Source of the DNA: Pseudomonas bharatica CSV86
Lineage (GTDB): Bacteria; Pseudomonadota; Gammaproteobacteria; Pseudomonadales; Pseudomonadaceae
Assembly (NCBI RefSeq): GCF_000319305.2
Contig: NZ_AMWJ02000002.1
Location: 1,116,001 to 1,180,000, forward strand
Direction: 5' to 3'
DNA length: 64,000 nt
The notes beneath the pieces were generated by a model. The model saw only the letters and a list, made by a program, of their open reading frames with translations, had not been told where the DNA came from and did no database searches. Shown here piece after piece: positions 19,825-28,955 of the stretch. Positions within the stretch are counted from its first letter, which is position 1; the number at the start of each line of letters is the position of its first letter. Position numbers and translations under genes: made by a program.

Positions 19825-19996
19825 CCTGATTTGCCAATCGTGTTGCGGCCTTGGCATCGCGCCAGGGATCACACCAGAATGCCATCATCTATATAGGCAG
19901 CCATGCGCCGCACAACACCCAGAACGCCGGCGCGCTCTGTTAGAATCGCCACTTTCCTGTTCGCCCGCGCCACCAAGGCGCCGTAGAGAGCCTGCA

Positions 19997-20779
19997 ATGA
20001 CCGTCACCATCAAAACCGCCGAAGACATCGAAAAGATGCGCATCGCCGGCCGCCTTGCCGCCGAAGTCCTGGAAATGATCGAGGAACACGTCAAGCCCGG
20101 CGTGACCACCGAGGAACTGGACCGCATCTGCCACGACTATATCGTCAACGTCCAGCAGGCCATTCCCGCGCCGCTCAACTACAAGGGCTTCCCCAAGTCG
20201 ATCTGCACCTCGATCAACCACGTGGTGTGCCACGGCATTCCCAACGAGAAGCCGCTCAAGGCCGGTGACACCCTGAACATCGACGTCACCGTGATCAAGG
20301 ATGGCTACCACGGCGACACCAGCCGCATGTTCCACGTCGGTACCGTACCGGTCTGGGCCGAACGCCTGTCGAAGGTCACCCAGGAGTGCCTGTACAAGGC
20401 CATCGAGATCATCAAGCCGGGTACCCGCCTGGGCGATATCGGCGAAGTGATCCAAAAACACGCGGAAAAGAACGGCTTCTCGGTGGTTCGCGAATTCTGC
20501 GGCCACGGTATCGGCAAGGTCTTCCACGAGGAGCCGCAGATCCTCCACTACGGCCGCGCCGGCACCGGCATGGAGCTGCAGGAAGGCATGACCTTCACCA
20601 TCGAGCCGATGATCAACCAGGGCAAGGCCGACACCAAGGTCCTGGGCGACGGCTGGACCGCCATCACCAAGGACCGCAAGCTTTCCGCCCAGTGGGAACA
20701 CACCCTGGTGGTGACCGCCACCGGTTATGAAATCTTCACCTTGCGCAAAGACGACACCATTCCCCGTACTTCAGCCTGA
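19997..20779 (+). CDS. map: methionine aminopeptidase, type I
   Basis: Map removes the initiator methionine from nascent proteins. The 260-residue protein has the two-metal pita-bread site: NHVVCHGIP, the metal-binding aspartates in NIDVTV and GYHGDTSRMF, GHGIGKVFHEEP and TIEPM. GAGAG lies just upstream of the ATG at 19997. Divergent from rpsB and 17 bp ahead of glnD. Confidence 0.98.
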   Translation: MTVTIKTAEDIEKMRIAGRLAAEVLEMIEEHVKPGVTTEELDRICHDYIVNVQQAIPAPLNYKGFPKSICTSINHVVCHGIPNEKPLKAGDTLNIDVTVIKDGYHGDTSRMFHVGTVPVWAERLSKVTQECLYKAIEIIKPGTRLGDIGEVIQKHAEKNGFSVVREFCGHGIGKVFHEEPQILHYGRAGTGMELQEGMTFTIEPMINQGKADTKVLGDGWTAITKDRKLSAQWEHTLVVTATGYEIFTLRKDDTIPRTSA

Positions 20780-20796
20780 CCAGACAGGACGATTCG

Positions 20797-23499
20797 ATGC
20801 CCCAGGTGGATCCCGAGCTGTTCGATCGCGGTCAGTTCCAGGCGGAACTGGCCCTCAAGTCAAGCCCCATCGCGGCGTTCAAGAAAGCCATCCGCCGCGC
20901 CGGCGAGGTGCTTGACCAGCGTTTCCGCGAAGGCCGCGATATCCGCCGCCTGATCGAGGACCGCGCCTGGTTCGTCGATAACATCCTGCAACAGGCCTGG
21001 AACCACTTCGACTGGAGCGACGAAGCCGATATCGCCCTGGTCGCGGTGGGTGGCTACGGTCGTGGCGAGCTGCATCCGCATTCGGACATCGACCTGCTGA
21101 TCCTGCTGGACCACGCCGACCATGAGATCTTTCGCGACTCGATCGAGCGTTTTCTCACGCTTCTGTGGGATATCGGCCTGGAAGTGGGCCAAAGCGTCCG
21201 TTCGGTGGAGGAGTGCGCCGAACAGGCCCGCGCCGATCTCACGGTGATCACCAACCTGATGGAAAGCCGCACCATCGCCGGCCCCGAACGCCTGCGCCAG
21301 CGCATGCTGGAGGTCACCAGCACCGCGCATATGTGGCCGAGCAAGGAGTTCTTCCTGGCCAAGCGCGCCGAGCAGAAGGCCCGCCACCATAAGTACAACG
21401 ACACCGAATACAACCTGGAACCTAACGTAAAGGGTTCCCCCGGCGGCCTGCGCGACATCCAGACCGTGCTCTGGGTCGCCCGGCGCCAGTTCGGCACCCT
21501 CAACCTGCACGCCCTGGCGGGCGAAGGCTTCCTGCTGGAAGACGAGAACAAGCTGCTGGCGTCGTCCCAGGAATTCCTCTGGAAAGTCCGCTATGCCCTG
21601 CACATGCTCGCCGGGCGCGCCGAAGACCGCCTGCTGTTCGACCACCAGCGCAGCATCGCCGCCCTGCTCGGCTTCGTGGATGAAAACCCGAAGCGCGCCA
21701 TCGAGCAGTTCATGCAGCAGTATTACCGGGTGGTCATGAGCATCGCCGAGCTCAGCGACCTGATCATCCAGCATTTCGAGGAAGTCATCCTCGCCGACGA
21801 CAGCAGCGCCAGCACCCAGCCGCTGAATGCGCGCTTCCAGTTGCATGACGGCTATATCGAGGCGGTACGCCCGAACGTGTTCAAGCGCACGCCGTTCGCC
21901 ATGCTGGAGATCTTCGTGCTGATGGCCCAGCACCCGGAAATCAAGGGCGTGCGTGCCGACACCATCCGCCTGCTGCGGGAAAACCGTCACCTGATCGACG
22001 ACAGGTTCCGCAACGACATCCGCAATACCAGCCTGTTCATCGAGCTGTTCAAGTGCGAAATCGGTATCCACCGCAACCTGCGAAGGATGAACCGCTACGG
22101 CATCCTTGGCCGCTACCTGCCGGAGTTCGGCCTGATCGTCGGGCAGATGCAACATGACCTGTTCCACATCTATACGGTAGACGCCCACACCCTCAACCTG
22201 ATCAAGCACCTGCGCAAGCTGCAGTACACGCCGGTGTCGGAAAAATTCCCACTGGCCAGCAAGCTCATGGGCCGCCTGCCCAAGCCGGAGCTGATCTACA
22301 TGGCCGGGCTCTACCACGACATCGGCAAGGGCCGCCAGGGCGACCACTCCGAGCTGGGCGCGGTAGACGCCCGGGCCTTCTGCGAGCGCCATCAACTGCC
22401 GGCGTGGGACAGCCGCCTGATCGTCTGGCTGGTGCAAAACCACCTGGTGATGTCGACCACCGCCCAGCGCAAGGACCTTTCCGACCCGCAGGTGATCCAC
22501 GACTTCGCCCAGCATGTCGGCAACCAGGTCAATCTCGACTACCTCTATGTGCTGACCGTCGCCGATATCAATGCGACCAACCCCAGCCTGTGGAACTCCT
22601 GGCGCGCCAGCCTGCTGCGCCAGCTCTACACCGAAACCAAGCGCGCCCTGCGCCGCGGCCTGGAAAACCCGCTGGACCGAGAGGAGCAGATCCGCCAGAC
22701 GCAGAGCGCGGCACTGGACATCCTGGTCCGCGAAGGCAACGACCAGGACGACGTCGAACAGCTCTGGTCGCAACTGGGCGACGACTATTTCCTGCGCCAC
22801 ACCGCCGCCGACGTGGCCTGGCACTCCGACGCGATTCTCCAGCAGCCGGCCGACAGCGGCCCGCTGGTGCTGATCAAGGAAACCACCCAGCGCGAGTTCG
22901 AGGGCGGCACGCAGATCTTCATCTACGCCCCGGACCAGCACGACTTCTTCGCCGTGACCGTGGCGGCCATGGACCAGCTGAACCTCAACATCCACGATGC
23001 GCGGATCATCACCTCGAGCAGCCAGTTCACCCTCGACACCTATATCGTCCTGGACAACGACGGCGGCTCGATCGGCAACAACCCGCAGCGGGTCAAGCAG
23101 ATCCGCGACGGCCTGAGCGACGCCCTGCGCAACCCGGACGACTACCCGAGCATCATCCATCGCCGGGTACCGCGCCAGCTCAAGCACTTCGCCTTCCCGC
23201 CGCAGGTAACCATCCTCAACGATGCCCAGCGCCCGGTGACCATCCTCGAACTGATCGCCCCCGACCGCCCAGGCCTGCTGGCGCGTATCGGCAAGATCTT
23301 CCTGGACTTCGACCTGTCGCTGCAGAACGCCAAGATCGCCACCCTCGGCGAGCGCGTGGAAGACGTGTTCTTCATTACCGATGCCGACAACCAGCCACTT
23401 TCCGACCCCCAACTGTGCAGCCGCCTGCAGGACGCCATCGTCGAGCAGTTGCGGGTCGACCAGGCCAGCGGAACCGAATCCTTTCGCCTGACCATTTGA
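20797..23499 (+). CDS. glnD: bifunctional PII uridylyltransferase/uridylyl-removing enzyme
   Basis: GlnD senses glutamine and modifies the PII protein GlnK/GlnB to control nitrogen assimilation. The 900-residue protein has, in order, a nucleotidyltransferase domain (GGYGRGELHPHSDIDLL near residue 85), a metal-dependent HD domain (YHDIGKGRQGDHSE near residue 507) and two ACT domains at the C terminus (ending VSLQNAKIATLGERVED-like sequence, actually DLSLQNAKIATLGERVED). It is 17 bp after map. Confidence 0.97.
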   Translation: MPQVDPELFDRGQFQAELALKSSPIAAFKKAIRRAGEVLDQRFREGRDIRRLIEDRAWFVDNILQQAWNHFDWSDEADIALVAVGGYGRGELHPHSDIDLLILLDHADHEIFRDSIERFLTLLWDIGLEVGQSVRSVEECAEQARADLTVITNLMESRTIAGPERLRQRMLEVTSTAHMWPSKEFFLAKRAEQKARHHKYNDTEYNLEPNVKGSPGGLRDIQTVLWVARRQFGTLNLHALAGEGFLLEDENKLLASSQEFLWKVRYALHMLAGRAEDRLLFDHQRSIAALLGFVDENPKRAIEQFMQQYYRVVMSIAELSDLIIQHFEEVILADDSSASTQPLNARFQLHDGYIEAVRPNVFKRTPFAMLEIFVLMAQHPEIKGVRADTIRLLRENRHLIDDRFRNDIRNTSLFIELFKCEIGIHRNLRRMNRYGILGRYLPEFGLIVGQMQHDLFHIYTVDAHTLNLIKHLRKLQYTPVSEKFPLASKLMGRLPKPELIYMAGLYHDIGKGRQGDHSELGAVDARAFCERHQLPAWDSRLIVWLVQNHLVMSTTAQRKDLSDPQVIHDFAQHVGNQVNLDYLYVLTVADINATNPSLWNSWRASLLRQLYTETKRALRRGLENPLDREEQIRQTQSAALDILVREGNDQDDVEQLWSQLGDDYFLRHTAADVAWHSDAILQQPADSGPLVLIKETTQREFEGGTQIFIYAPDQHDFFAVTVAAMDQLNLNIHDARIITSSSQFTLDTYIVLDNDGGSIGNNPQRVKQIRDGLSDALRNPDDYPSIIHRRVPRQLKHFAFPPQVTILNDAQRPVTILELIAPDRPGLLARIGKIFLDFDLSLQNAKIATLGERVEDVFFITDADNQPLSDPQLCSRLQDAIVEQLRVDQASGTESFRLTI

Positions 23500-23522
23500 T
23501 GCCTTGACGAGACCTTGCGCCG

Positions 23523-24719
23523 ATGAACAACGCTTTGAACCAGCTTCAGCCCTACCCGTTCGAGAAACTCCGCGCCCTGCTGGGCGGCGTTACCCCTGCG
23601 GCGGACAAGCGCGCCATCGCCCTGTCGATCGGCGAGCCGAAGCACACCTCGCCGGCCTTCGTGGCCAAGGCGCTGGCCGACAACCTCGACCAGATGGCCG
23701 TCTACCCGACCACCCTCGGCCTGCCGGCCCTGCGCGAGTCCATCGCCCACTGGTGCGAGCGGCGTTTCGGCGTGCCGGCCGGCTGGCTGGACGCCGCGCG
23801 CCATGTGCTGCCGGTCAACGGCACCCGCGAGGCGTTGTTCTCCTTCACCCAGGCAGTGGTCAATCGCAGCGATGACGGCCTGATCATCAGCCCGAACCCG
23901 TTCTACCAGATCTACGAAGGCGCGGCCCTGCTGGCCGGGGCCAAGCCGCATTACCTGGCCTGCCTCGACCGCAACGGCTTCAACCCGGACTTCGACGCGG
24001 TGCCGGCAGACGTCTGGCAGCGCTGCCAGATCCTCTTCCTGTGCTCGCCGGGCAACCCTACCGGCGCACTGGTGCCATTGGAAACCCTGAAAAAGCTGAT
24101 CGCCCTGGCCGACCAGTACGACTTCGTCATCGCCGCCGACGAATGCTACAGCGAACTGTACTTCGACGAACAAAGCCCGCCGCCAGGCCTGCTCACCGCC
24201 TGCGCCGAACTCGGCCGCAGCGACTTCAAGCGCTGCGTGGTGTTCCACAGCCTGTCCAAGCGCTCCAACCTGCCAGGCCTGCGCTCCGGCTTCGTCGCCG
24301 GCGACGCCGAGATCCTCAAGGGCTTCCTGCTGTACCGCACCTACCACGGCTGCGCGATGCCGGTGCAGACCCAACTGGCGAGCATCGCCGCCTGGAACGA
24401 CGAAGCCCACGTGCGTAACAACCGCGACCTGTACCGCGAGAAGTTCGACGCCGTGCTGGAAATCCTCGGCCCGGTGCTGGACGTGCAAAAGCCGGACGGC
24501 GGCTTCTACTTATGGGCCAAGGTTCCAGGCAACGACGACGCAGCATTCTGCCGTGGCCTGTTCGAGCAACAGCATGTGACCGTGGTGCCGGGCTCGTACC
24601 TGTCCCGTGAGGTGGATGGCGTCAATCCGGGTGCCGGCCGGGTGCGCATGGCGCTGGTTGCGCCGCTGGCCGAGTGTGTCGAGGCAGCCAAGCGGATTCG
24701 GGCGTTTATCGAAGGCTGA
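23523..24719 (+). CDS. dapC: succinyldiaminopimelate transaminase
   Basis: DapC transfers an amino group from glutamate to N-succinyl-2-amino-6-ketopimelate in lysine and meso-DAP synthesis. The 398-residue fold-type I PLP enzyme has LPVNGTREALFSF, FLCSPGNPTGALVP and the PLP-lysine region HSLSKRSNLPGLRSG. It follows glnD by 23 bp. dapD and dapE are within 12 kb, which supports DapC over a generic aminotransferase. Confidence 0.93.
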   Translation: MNNALNQLQPYPFEKLRALLGGVTPAADKRAIALSIGEPKHTSPAFVAKALADNLDQMAVYPTTLGLPALRESIAHWCERRFGVPAGWLDAARHVLPVNGTREALFSFTQAVVNRSDDGLIISPNPFYQIYEGAALLAGAKPHYLACLDRNGFNPDFDAVPADVWQRCQILFLCSPGNPTGALVPLETLKKLIALADQYDFVIAADECYSELYFDEQSPPPGLLTACAELGRSDFKRCVVFHSLSKRSNLPGLRSGFVAGDAEILKGFLLYRTYHGCAMPVQTQLASIAAWNDEAHVRNNRDLYREKFDAVLEILGPVLDVQKPDGGFYLWAKVPGNDDAAFCRGLFEQQHVTVVPGSYLSREVDGVNPGAGRVRMALVAPLAECVEAAKRIRAFIEG

Positions 24720-24727
24720 TAGCTTTT

Positions 24728-24823
24728 TCGCAATCGCTGCGGATCGGCGGCCCGACAAGCCAGCCCCCACAGGGTTTTGAGCGACCCGGACCCTGTGGGA
24801 GCTGGCTTGCCAGCGATGAGGCC
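24728..24823. repeat. REP doublet 1
   Basis: The right arm reads CCCTGTGGGAGCTGGCTTGC and continues CAGCGATGAGGCC. The left arm is its imperfect inverse (GACAAGCCAGCCCCCACAGG). It sits between the convergent dapC and antiporter genes, the typical intergenic position of Pseudomonas REP pairs. Confidence 0.85.
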
Positions 24824-24829
24824 ATCAGC

Positions 24830-26476
24830 TCACTTCACCTGCCCAAGATTCGCCTCGCTCATATCCAGCTCGCCCAGCACCTTGCGCACCACATCATCGC
24901 CGACCTCGTGATGCCGGTGCATACGGTACAGCTCCAGCCGCTGCGCCCGCAGCGCGCGCAGGCGCAGGCGGCGTTCGAGCTGGTCCATCTGCTCGGCCAG
25001 GGCCCGGGCCTCGGCGCTGTCGTTGTAGGCGTCCAGTTGCTGGCGGTATTCGGCCATCAGGCGGGCCTTGAGCTCTGCCGCCAACGCCGCCTGCGAGGCA
25101 TCCTGGGCGGCGCCCGGCTCGGCGGTTTCCTCCGCTTCGAGCGCATGGATCGCGGCAACCGCAGTTCGCCGCCAGGTTTCGTCGGCCTCCTGTTGCAAGG
25201 CGTCGTCCGGACTTTTCTCGACGCCGCGAAGCAACAACGGCAGCGCAATGCAGGCGGCAACCAGCGACAGCAGGATCACCCCGGCCGCAATGAAGATCAG
25301 CAGATCCCGTTCCGGGAAGCCGGTGCCAGCACTGATCAGCAAAGGCACCGACATGACGCCAGCCAGGGTCACCGCCCCCCTCACCCCGCCGATGGTCAGC
25401 AACCAGCAGGAGCGCGCGTCCGGCAGCAGCACCAGCTCCGATTTGCCACGCCAGCGCCGCACCACGCCGATCAGGCGCCAGATGCTCTGCACCCAGACGA
25501 AACGCAGGACCACCAGCACGGCGAAGATCGCCACCACATCCAGGCAGCGCCAGGCCAGGGTCGGCCACAGCGAAGCCTCGTGACTGGTCACCGCCTTGAT
25601 GATGTCCGGCAGTTGCAGGCCCAGCAGCAGGAAGATCAAACCGTTGAAAGCGAACTCCAGCAACGACCAGACACTGCGGTTGAGCAGGCGCGTGCTGGTC
25701 TGGCGCGGCAGCAGGTCGAGCCAGCTCTGCATCATCCCTGCCGCCACCGCCGAGAGGATCCCGGAAGCGCCAAGACGTTCGGCCAGCACATAGGCGGCGA
25801 ACGGCAGCAACAGCATGAACACCACATGGGTGGCCGGATCATCCCAGCTACGGGCGATCATCCAGGCGCGCAGGCGCCCTACCAGCCAACTCAGGGCCAC
25901 GCCGATGGCCAGGCCGCCGAGGGCGACAAGGACGAAGGTCAGGCTGGCTTCGGTGAGGGAGAATACCCCGGTGATCGCAGCGGCCAGGGCAAACTTGAAG
26001 GTCACCAGGCCAGAGGCGTCGTTCATCAGGGCCTCGCCCTGGAGCATATGCATCAGCGGCGTGGGCAGGCGGTCCTGGGCGATCGCCGACACCGCCACCG
26101 CGTCGGTCGGCGAGAGCACGGCGGCCAGGGCGAAGGCAACCGGCAGCGGGATGCTCGGGATGATCCAGTGAATGAAGTAGCCGGCCCCGACCACAGTGAA
26201 CAGCACCAGGCCCACCGCCAAGGTCAGGATCGGCCCGCGCAAGCGCCAGAACTCGCGCTTGGGCATGCGCCAGCCGTCGGAGAACAATAACGGCGGCAGG
26301 AACAGGAAAAGAAACAGTTCCGGATCCAGCGCCACGTGCAGGCCGAGTGTCGGCCAGGCCAATAGCGCCCCGGCCCCGATCTGCACCAGCGGCAGGGGCA
26401 ACGGAATCATACGCCCCACCAGCTTGGACACGCTGACCAGCATCAGCAGGATAAGGACGGTATAGGCTGACTGCAT
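24830..26476 (-). CDS. Na+/H+ antiporter, CPA1 family
   Basis: A monovalent cation/proton exchanger of the inner membrane. The 548-residue protein has about twelve hydrophobic segments over its first ~400 residues, with LSPTDAVAVSAIAQD and the CPA1 ion-binding motif MNDASGLVTFKF. A charged cytoplasmic tail follows from about residue 410, rich in E, Q and R with predicted coiled coil. It could equally move K+; substrate cannot be read from sequence. Divergent from pncA across 208 bp. Confidence 0.88.
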   Translation of the reverse strand: MQSAYTVLILLMLVSVSKLVGRMIPLPLPLVQIGAGALLAWPTLGLHVALDPELFLFLFLPPLLFSDGWRMPKREFWRLRGPILTLAVGLVLFTVVGAGYFIHWIIPSIPLPVAFALAAVLSPTDAVAVSAIAQDRLPTPLMHMLQGEALMNDASGLVTFKFALAAAITGVFSLTEASLTFVLVALGGLAIGVALSWLVGRLRAWMIARSWDDPATHVVFMLLLPFAAYVLAERLGASGILSAVAAGMMQSWLDLLPRQTSTRLLNRSVWSLLEFAFNGLIFLLLGLQLPDIIKAVTSHEASLWPTLAWRCLDVVAIFAVLVVLRFVWVQSIWRLIGVVRRWRGKSELVLLPDARSCWLLTIGGVRGAVTLAGVMSVPLLISAGTGFPERDLLIFIAAGVILLSLVAACIALPLLLRGVEKSPDDALQQEADETWRRTAVAAIHALEAEETAEPGAAQDASQAALAAELKARLMAEYRQQLDAYNDSAEARALAEQMDQLERRLRLRALRAQRLELYRMHRHHEVGDDVVRKVLGELDMSEANLGQVK

Positions 26477-26684
26477 GTAACGCGTTTCCTGTTCGATTCA
26501 AAAGCTTGCCTGCCCGGGCTGGACAGGCCCAGGGCATTGGACACATATAGTAACGAGCCGTGCCACCGACAAGCCGCTGAACCTAAGTCGCAGGTCGCCG
26601 GGCAATATGTAACACCATGCTACACAACAGCAATATCCAGAACGCCCTGCCATGATCCGCAGCGTGATTACCAGGAAGGCTCCG

Positions 26685-27350
26685 ATGAGCACAGTAATGA
26701 GCAACGATGCAGTAAAGACCGATAGTCCCGATCGCGCCCTGCTGGTGATCGATATCCAGAACGACTTCACGCCCGGCGGCGCCCTCGAGGTGCCTCGTGG
26801 CGACGAGATCGTGCCGCTGGTCAACCAGATCGCCGCAGGTTTCAGCAATGTGGTGCAAGCCCAGGACTGGCACCCGGCCGGGCATATTTCCTTCGCCTCC
26901 AGCCATCCAGGCAAGGAACCCTACGACATCATCGAGTTGCCCTATGGTCCACAGGTCCTGTGGCCGGACCACTGCATCCAGGGCAGCCACGGCGCAGAAT
27001 TCCACCCCGGCGTGGACCTGCCCCACACCCAACTGATCGTGCGCAAGGGCGGCAATCCGCTGGTAGACAGCTACTCTGCCTTCTACGAAGCCGACCAGCA
27101 GACCACCACCGGCCTCGCCGGCTATCTGCGGGAAAAGGCCATCGAGACCGTCTATGTCGTGGGCCTGGCCCTGGACTTCTGCGTGGCCTGGACCGCCCTC
27201 CACGCTCGCCGCGAAGGCTTCGCCACCTATGTGGTGCTCGATGCCTGCCGGGCCATCGACAACGACGGTTCGCTGGAAAACGCCATGAACGAGATGCGCA
27301 GGGCCGGGGTGGTGTTCATCGAATCCCGACAGTTGCTCGGCGATGCCTGA
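26685..27350 (+). CDS. pncA: nicotinamidase
   Basis: PncA deamidates nicotinamide to nicotinate for NAD salvage. From the ATG at 26685, chosen for the AGGAAGG box 7 bp upstream, the product has 221 residues. The isochorismatase-fold triad is D23 (VIDIQNDF), K121 (VRKGG) and C166 (LALDFCV), and metal ligands D61, H63 and H67 lie in DWHPAGHISF. A further ATG four codons on and one 33 bp upstream are possible starts. Confidence 0.94.
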   Translation: MSTVMSNDAVKTDSPDRALLVIDIQNDFTPGGALEVPRGDEIVPLVNQIAAGFSNVVQAQDWHPAGHISFASSHPGKEPYDIIELPYGPQVLWPDHCIQGSHGAEFHPGVDLPHTQLIVRKGGNPLVDSYSAFYEADQQTTTGLAGYLREKAIETVYVVGLALDFCVAWTALHARREGFATYVVLDACRAIDNDGSLENAMNEMRRAGVVFIESRQLLGDA

Positions 27351-27369
27351 AACTCGTCGGTCAGAAGCC

Positions 27370-27389
27370 GGCGCCACAGCCGTGGCGCC
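27370..27389 (+). terminator. hairpin after pncA
   Basis: GGCGCCAC, a 4-nt loop and GTGGCGCC form a perfect 8-bp stem 20 bp past the pncA stop. There is no T run after it, so it may slow or mark the transcript end rather than act as a full intrinsic terminator. Confidence 0.4.
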
Positions 27390-27479
27390 GTGCCGTTCGA
27401 TCCCGCATAATCCCGCCCACCCCACTTTTCGAGGAGTTGCGGGGTCGCCCCGGGCAAGCCCGGCGCCCCTTTGAGTTCA

Positions 27480-27827
27480 ATGGCTTACATTCTCTACGGC
27501 ATCAAGGCCTGTGACACGATGAAGAAGGCGCGTACCTGGCTCGAAGAAAAAGCCATCGGCTACGACTTCCACGACTACAAGACCCAGGGCATCGACCGCG
27601 ACAGCCTGAACCGCTGGTGCGACGAGCACGGTTGGGAAAAGATCCTCAACCGCGCCGGCACCACCTTCCGCAAGCTCGATGACGCGCAGAAGACCGACCT
27701 CGACCAGGCCAGGGCCGTCGAGCTGATGCTGGCCCAGCCGTCGATGATCAAGCGGCCGGTCCTCGACCTTGGCGGCAAGACCCTGGTGGGTTTCAAACCG
27801 GACCTGTACGCGGCCGCCCTGTCGTGA
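27480..27827 (+). CDS. ArsC/Spx-family protein (YffB-like)
   Basis: A 115-residue thioredoxin-fold protein of the arsenate reductase-like family, starting MAYILYGIKACDTMKKARTW. The single active-site-like cysteine in KACDTMKK and KRPVLDLGGKTLVGF are typical of the YffB branch, for which arsenate reduction is not shown. It is 39 bp upstream of dapD and probably co-transcribed, as in other Pseudomonas. A start three codons upstream exists but lacks the better context. Confidence 0.85.
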   Translation: MAYILYGIKACDTMKKARTWLEEKAIGYDFHDYKTQGIDRDSLNRWCDEHGWEKILNRAGTTFRKLDDAQKTDLDQARAVELMLAQPSMIKRPVLDLGGKTLVGFKPDLYAAALS

Positions 27828-27866
27828 GCCGCCCGCTTTCAATCAATTTCAGTACGAGGTAACTGC

Positions 27867-28901
27867 ATGTCCAATTCCCTGTTCAGCCTGGCCTTCGGTG
27901 TCGGCACCCAGAACCGCCAGGGCGCCTGGCTGGAAGTCTTCTACGCACTGCCCCTGCTCGATCCGTCCGCCGAACTGGTCGCTGCGGTCAGCCCGCTGCT
28001 GGGCTATGAAGGCGGCAACCAGGCGATCGCCTTCAGCCCGGCCCAGGCCGGTCAACTGGCCGACGCGGTGAAGTCGATCGACCCACTGCAGGCCGCCCTG
28101 CTGACCCGCCTGGCGGAAAGCAGCAAGCCGCTGGTCGCCACCCTGCTGGCCGAAGACGCTACCCTCAGCTCGACTCCGGAAGCCTACCTGAAGCTGCATC
28201 TGCTCTCGCACCGCCTGGTCAAGCCGCATGGCCTGAGCCTGGCCGGCATCTTCCCGCTGCTGCCGAACGTGGCCTGGACCAGCCAGGGCGCCATCGACCT
28301 GGCCGAACTGGCCGAAGCGCAACTGGAAGCGCGCCTGAAGGGCGAGTTGCTGGAAGTGTTCTCCGTCGACAAGTTCCCGAAGATGACCGACTACGTGGTA
28401 CCGAGCGGCGTACGTATCGCCGACAGTGCCCGCGTACGCCTGGGCGCCTACATCGGCGAAGGCACCACGATCATGCACGAGGGCTTCGTCAACTTTAACG
28501 CCGGCACCGAAGGCCCGGGCATGATCGAAGGCCGCGTCTCCGCGGGTGTCTTCGTCGGCAAGGGCTCGGACCTGGGCGGCGGCTGCTCGACCATGGGCAC
28601 CCTGTCCGGCGGTGGCAACATCATCATCAAGGTCGGCGAAGGCTGCCTGATCGGCGCCAACGCCGGTATCGGCATCCCGCTGGGCGACCGCAATACCGTG
28701 GAAGCCGGCCTGTACATCACCGCCGGCACCAAGGTGCAACTGCTCGACGAGCAGAACCAGCTGGTGAAAGTGGTCAAGGCCCGCGACCTGGCAGGCCAGA
28801 CCGACCTGCTGTTCCGCCGCAACTCGGTGACCGGCGCAGTGGAATGCAAGGCCCACAAGTCGGCGATCGAGCTGAACGAAGCGCTGCACGCCCACAACTA
28901 A
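27867..28901 (+). CDS. dapD: tetrahydrodipicolinate N-succinyltransferase
   Basis: DapD succinylates tetrahydrodipicolinate, the step before DapC. The 344-residue length matches the long Pseudomonas/actinobacterial type rather than the ~274-residue E. coli type. The C-terminal half is a left-handed beta-helix with hexapeptide repeats (VRLGAYIGEGTTIM, GEGCLIGANAGIGIPLG). Confidence 0.96.
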   Translation: MSNSLFSLAFGVGTQNRQGAWLEVFYALPLLDPSAELVAAVSPLLGYEGGNQAIAFSPAQAGQLADAVKSIDPLQAALLTRLAESSKPLVATLLAEDATLSSTPEAYLKLHLLSHRLVKPHGLSLAGIFPLLPNVAWTSQGAIDLAELAEAQLEARLKGELLEVFSVDKFPKMTDYVVPSGVRIADSARVRLGAYIGEGTTIMHEGFVNFNAGTEGPGMIEGRVSAGVFVGKGSDLGGGCSTMGTLSGGGNIIIKVGEGCLIGANAGIGIPLGDRNTVEAGLYITAGTKVQLLDEQNQLVKVVKARDLAGQTDLLFRRNSVTGAVECKAHKSAIELNEALHAHN

Positions 28902-28955
28902 GTGGTACGATCGGGTCTGGCCATTCGCCAGACCCGATACCCAGGCCCTACGAAC

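Noticed and set aside
24728..24823. CRISPR-like repeats
   Set aside because: The repeated units are inverted REP doublets scattered one per intergenic gap, with no spacers or cas genes.
27480..27827. Arsenate reductase linked to the ArsR-permease cargo
   Set aside because: The ArsC-like protein is of the YffB branch, sits beside dapD in other Pseudomonas and is 10 kb from the mobile element.
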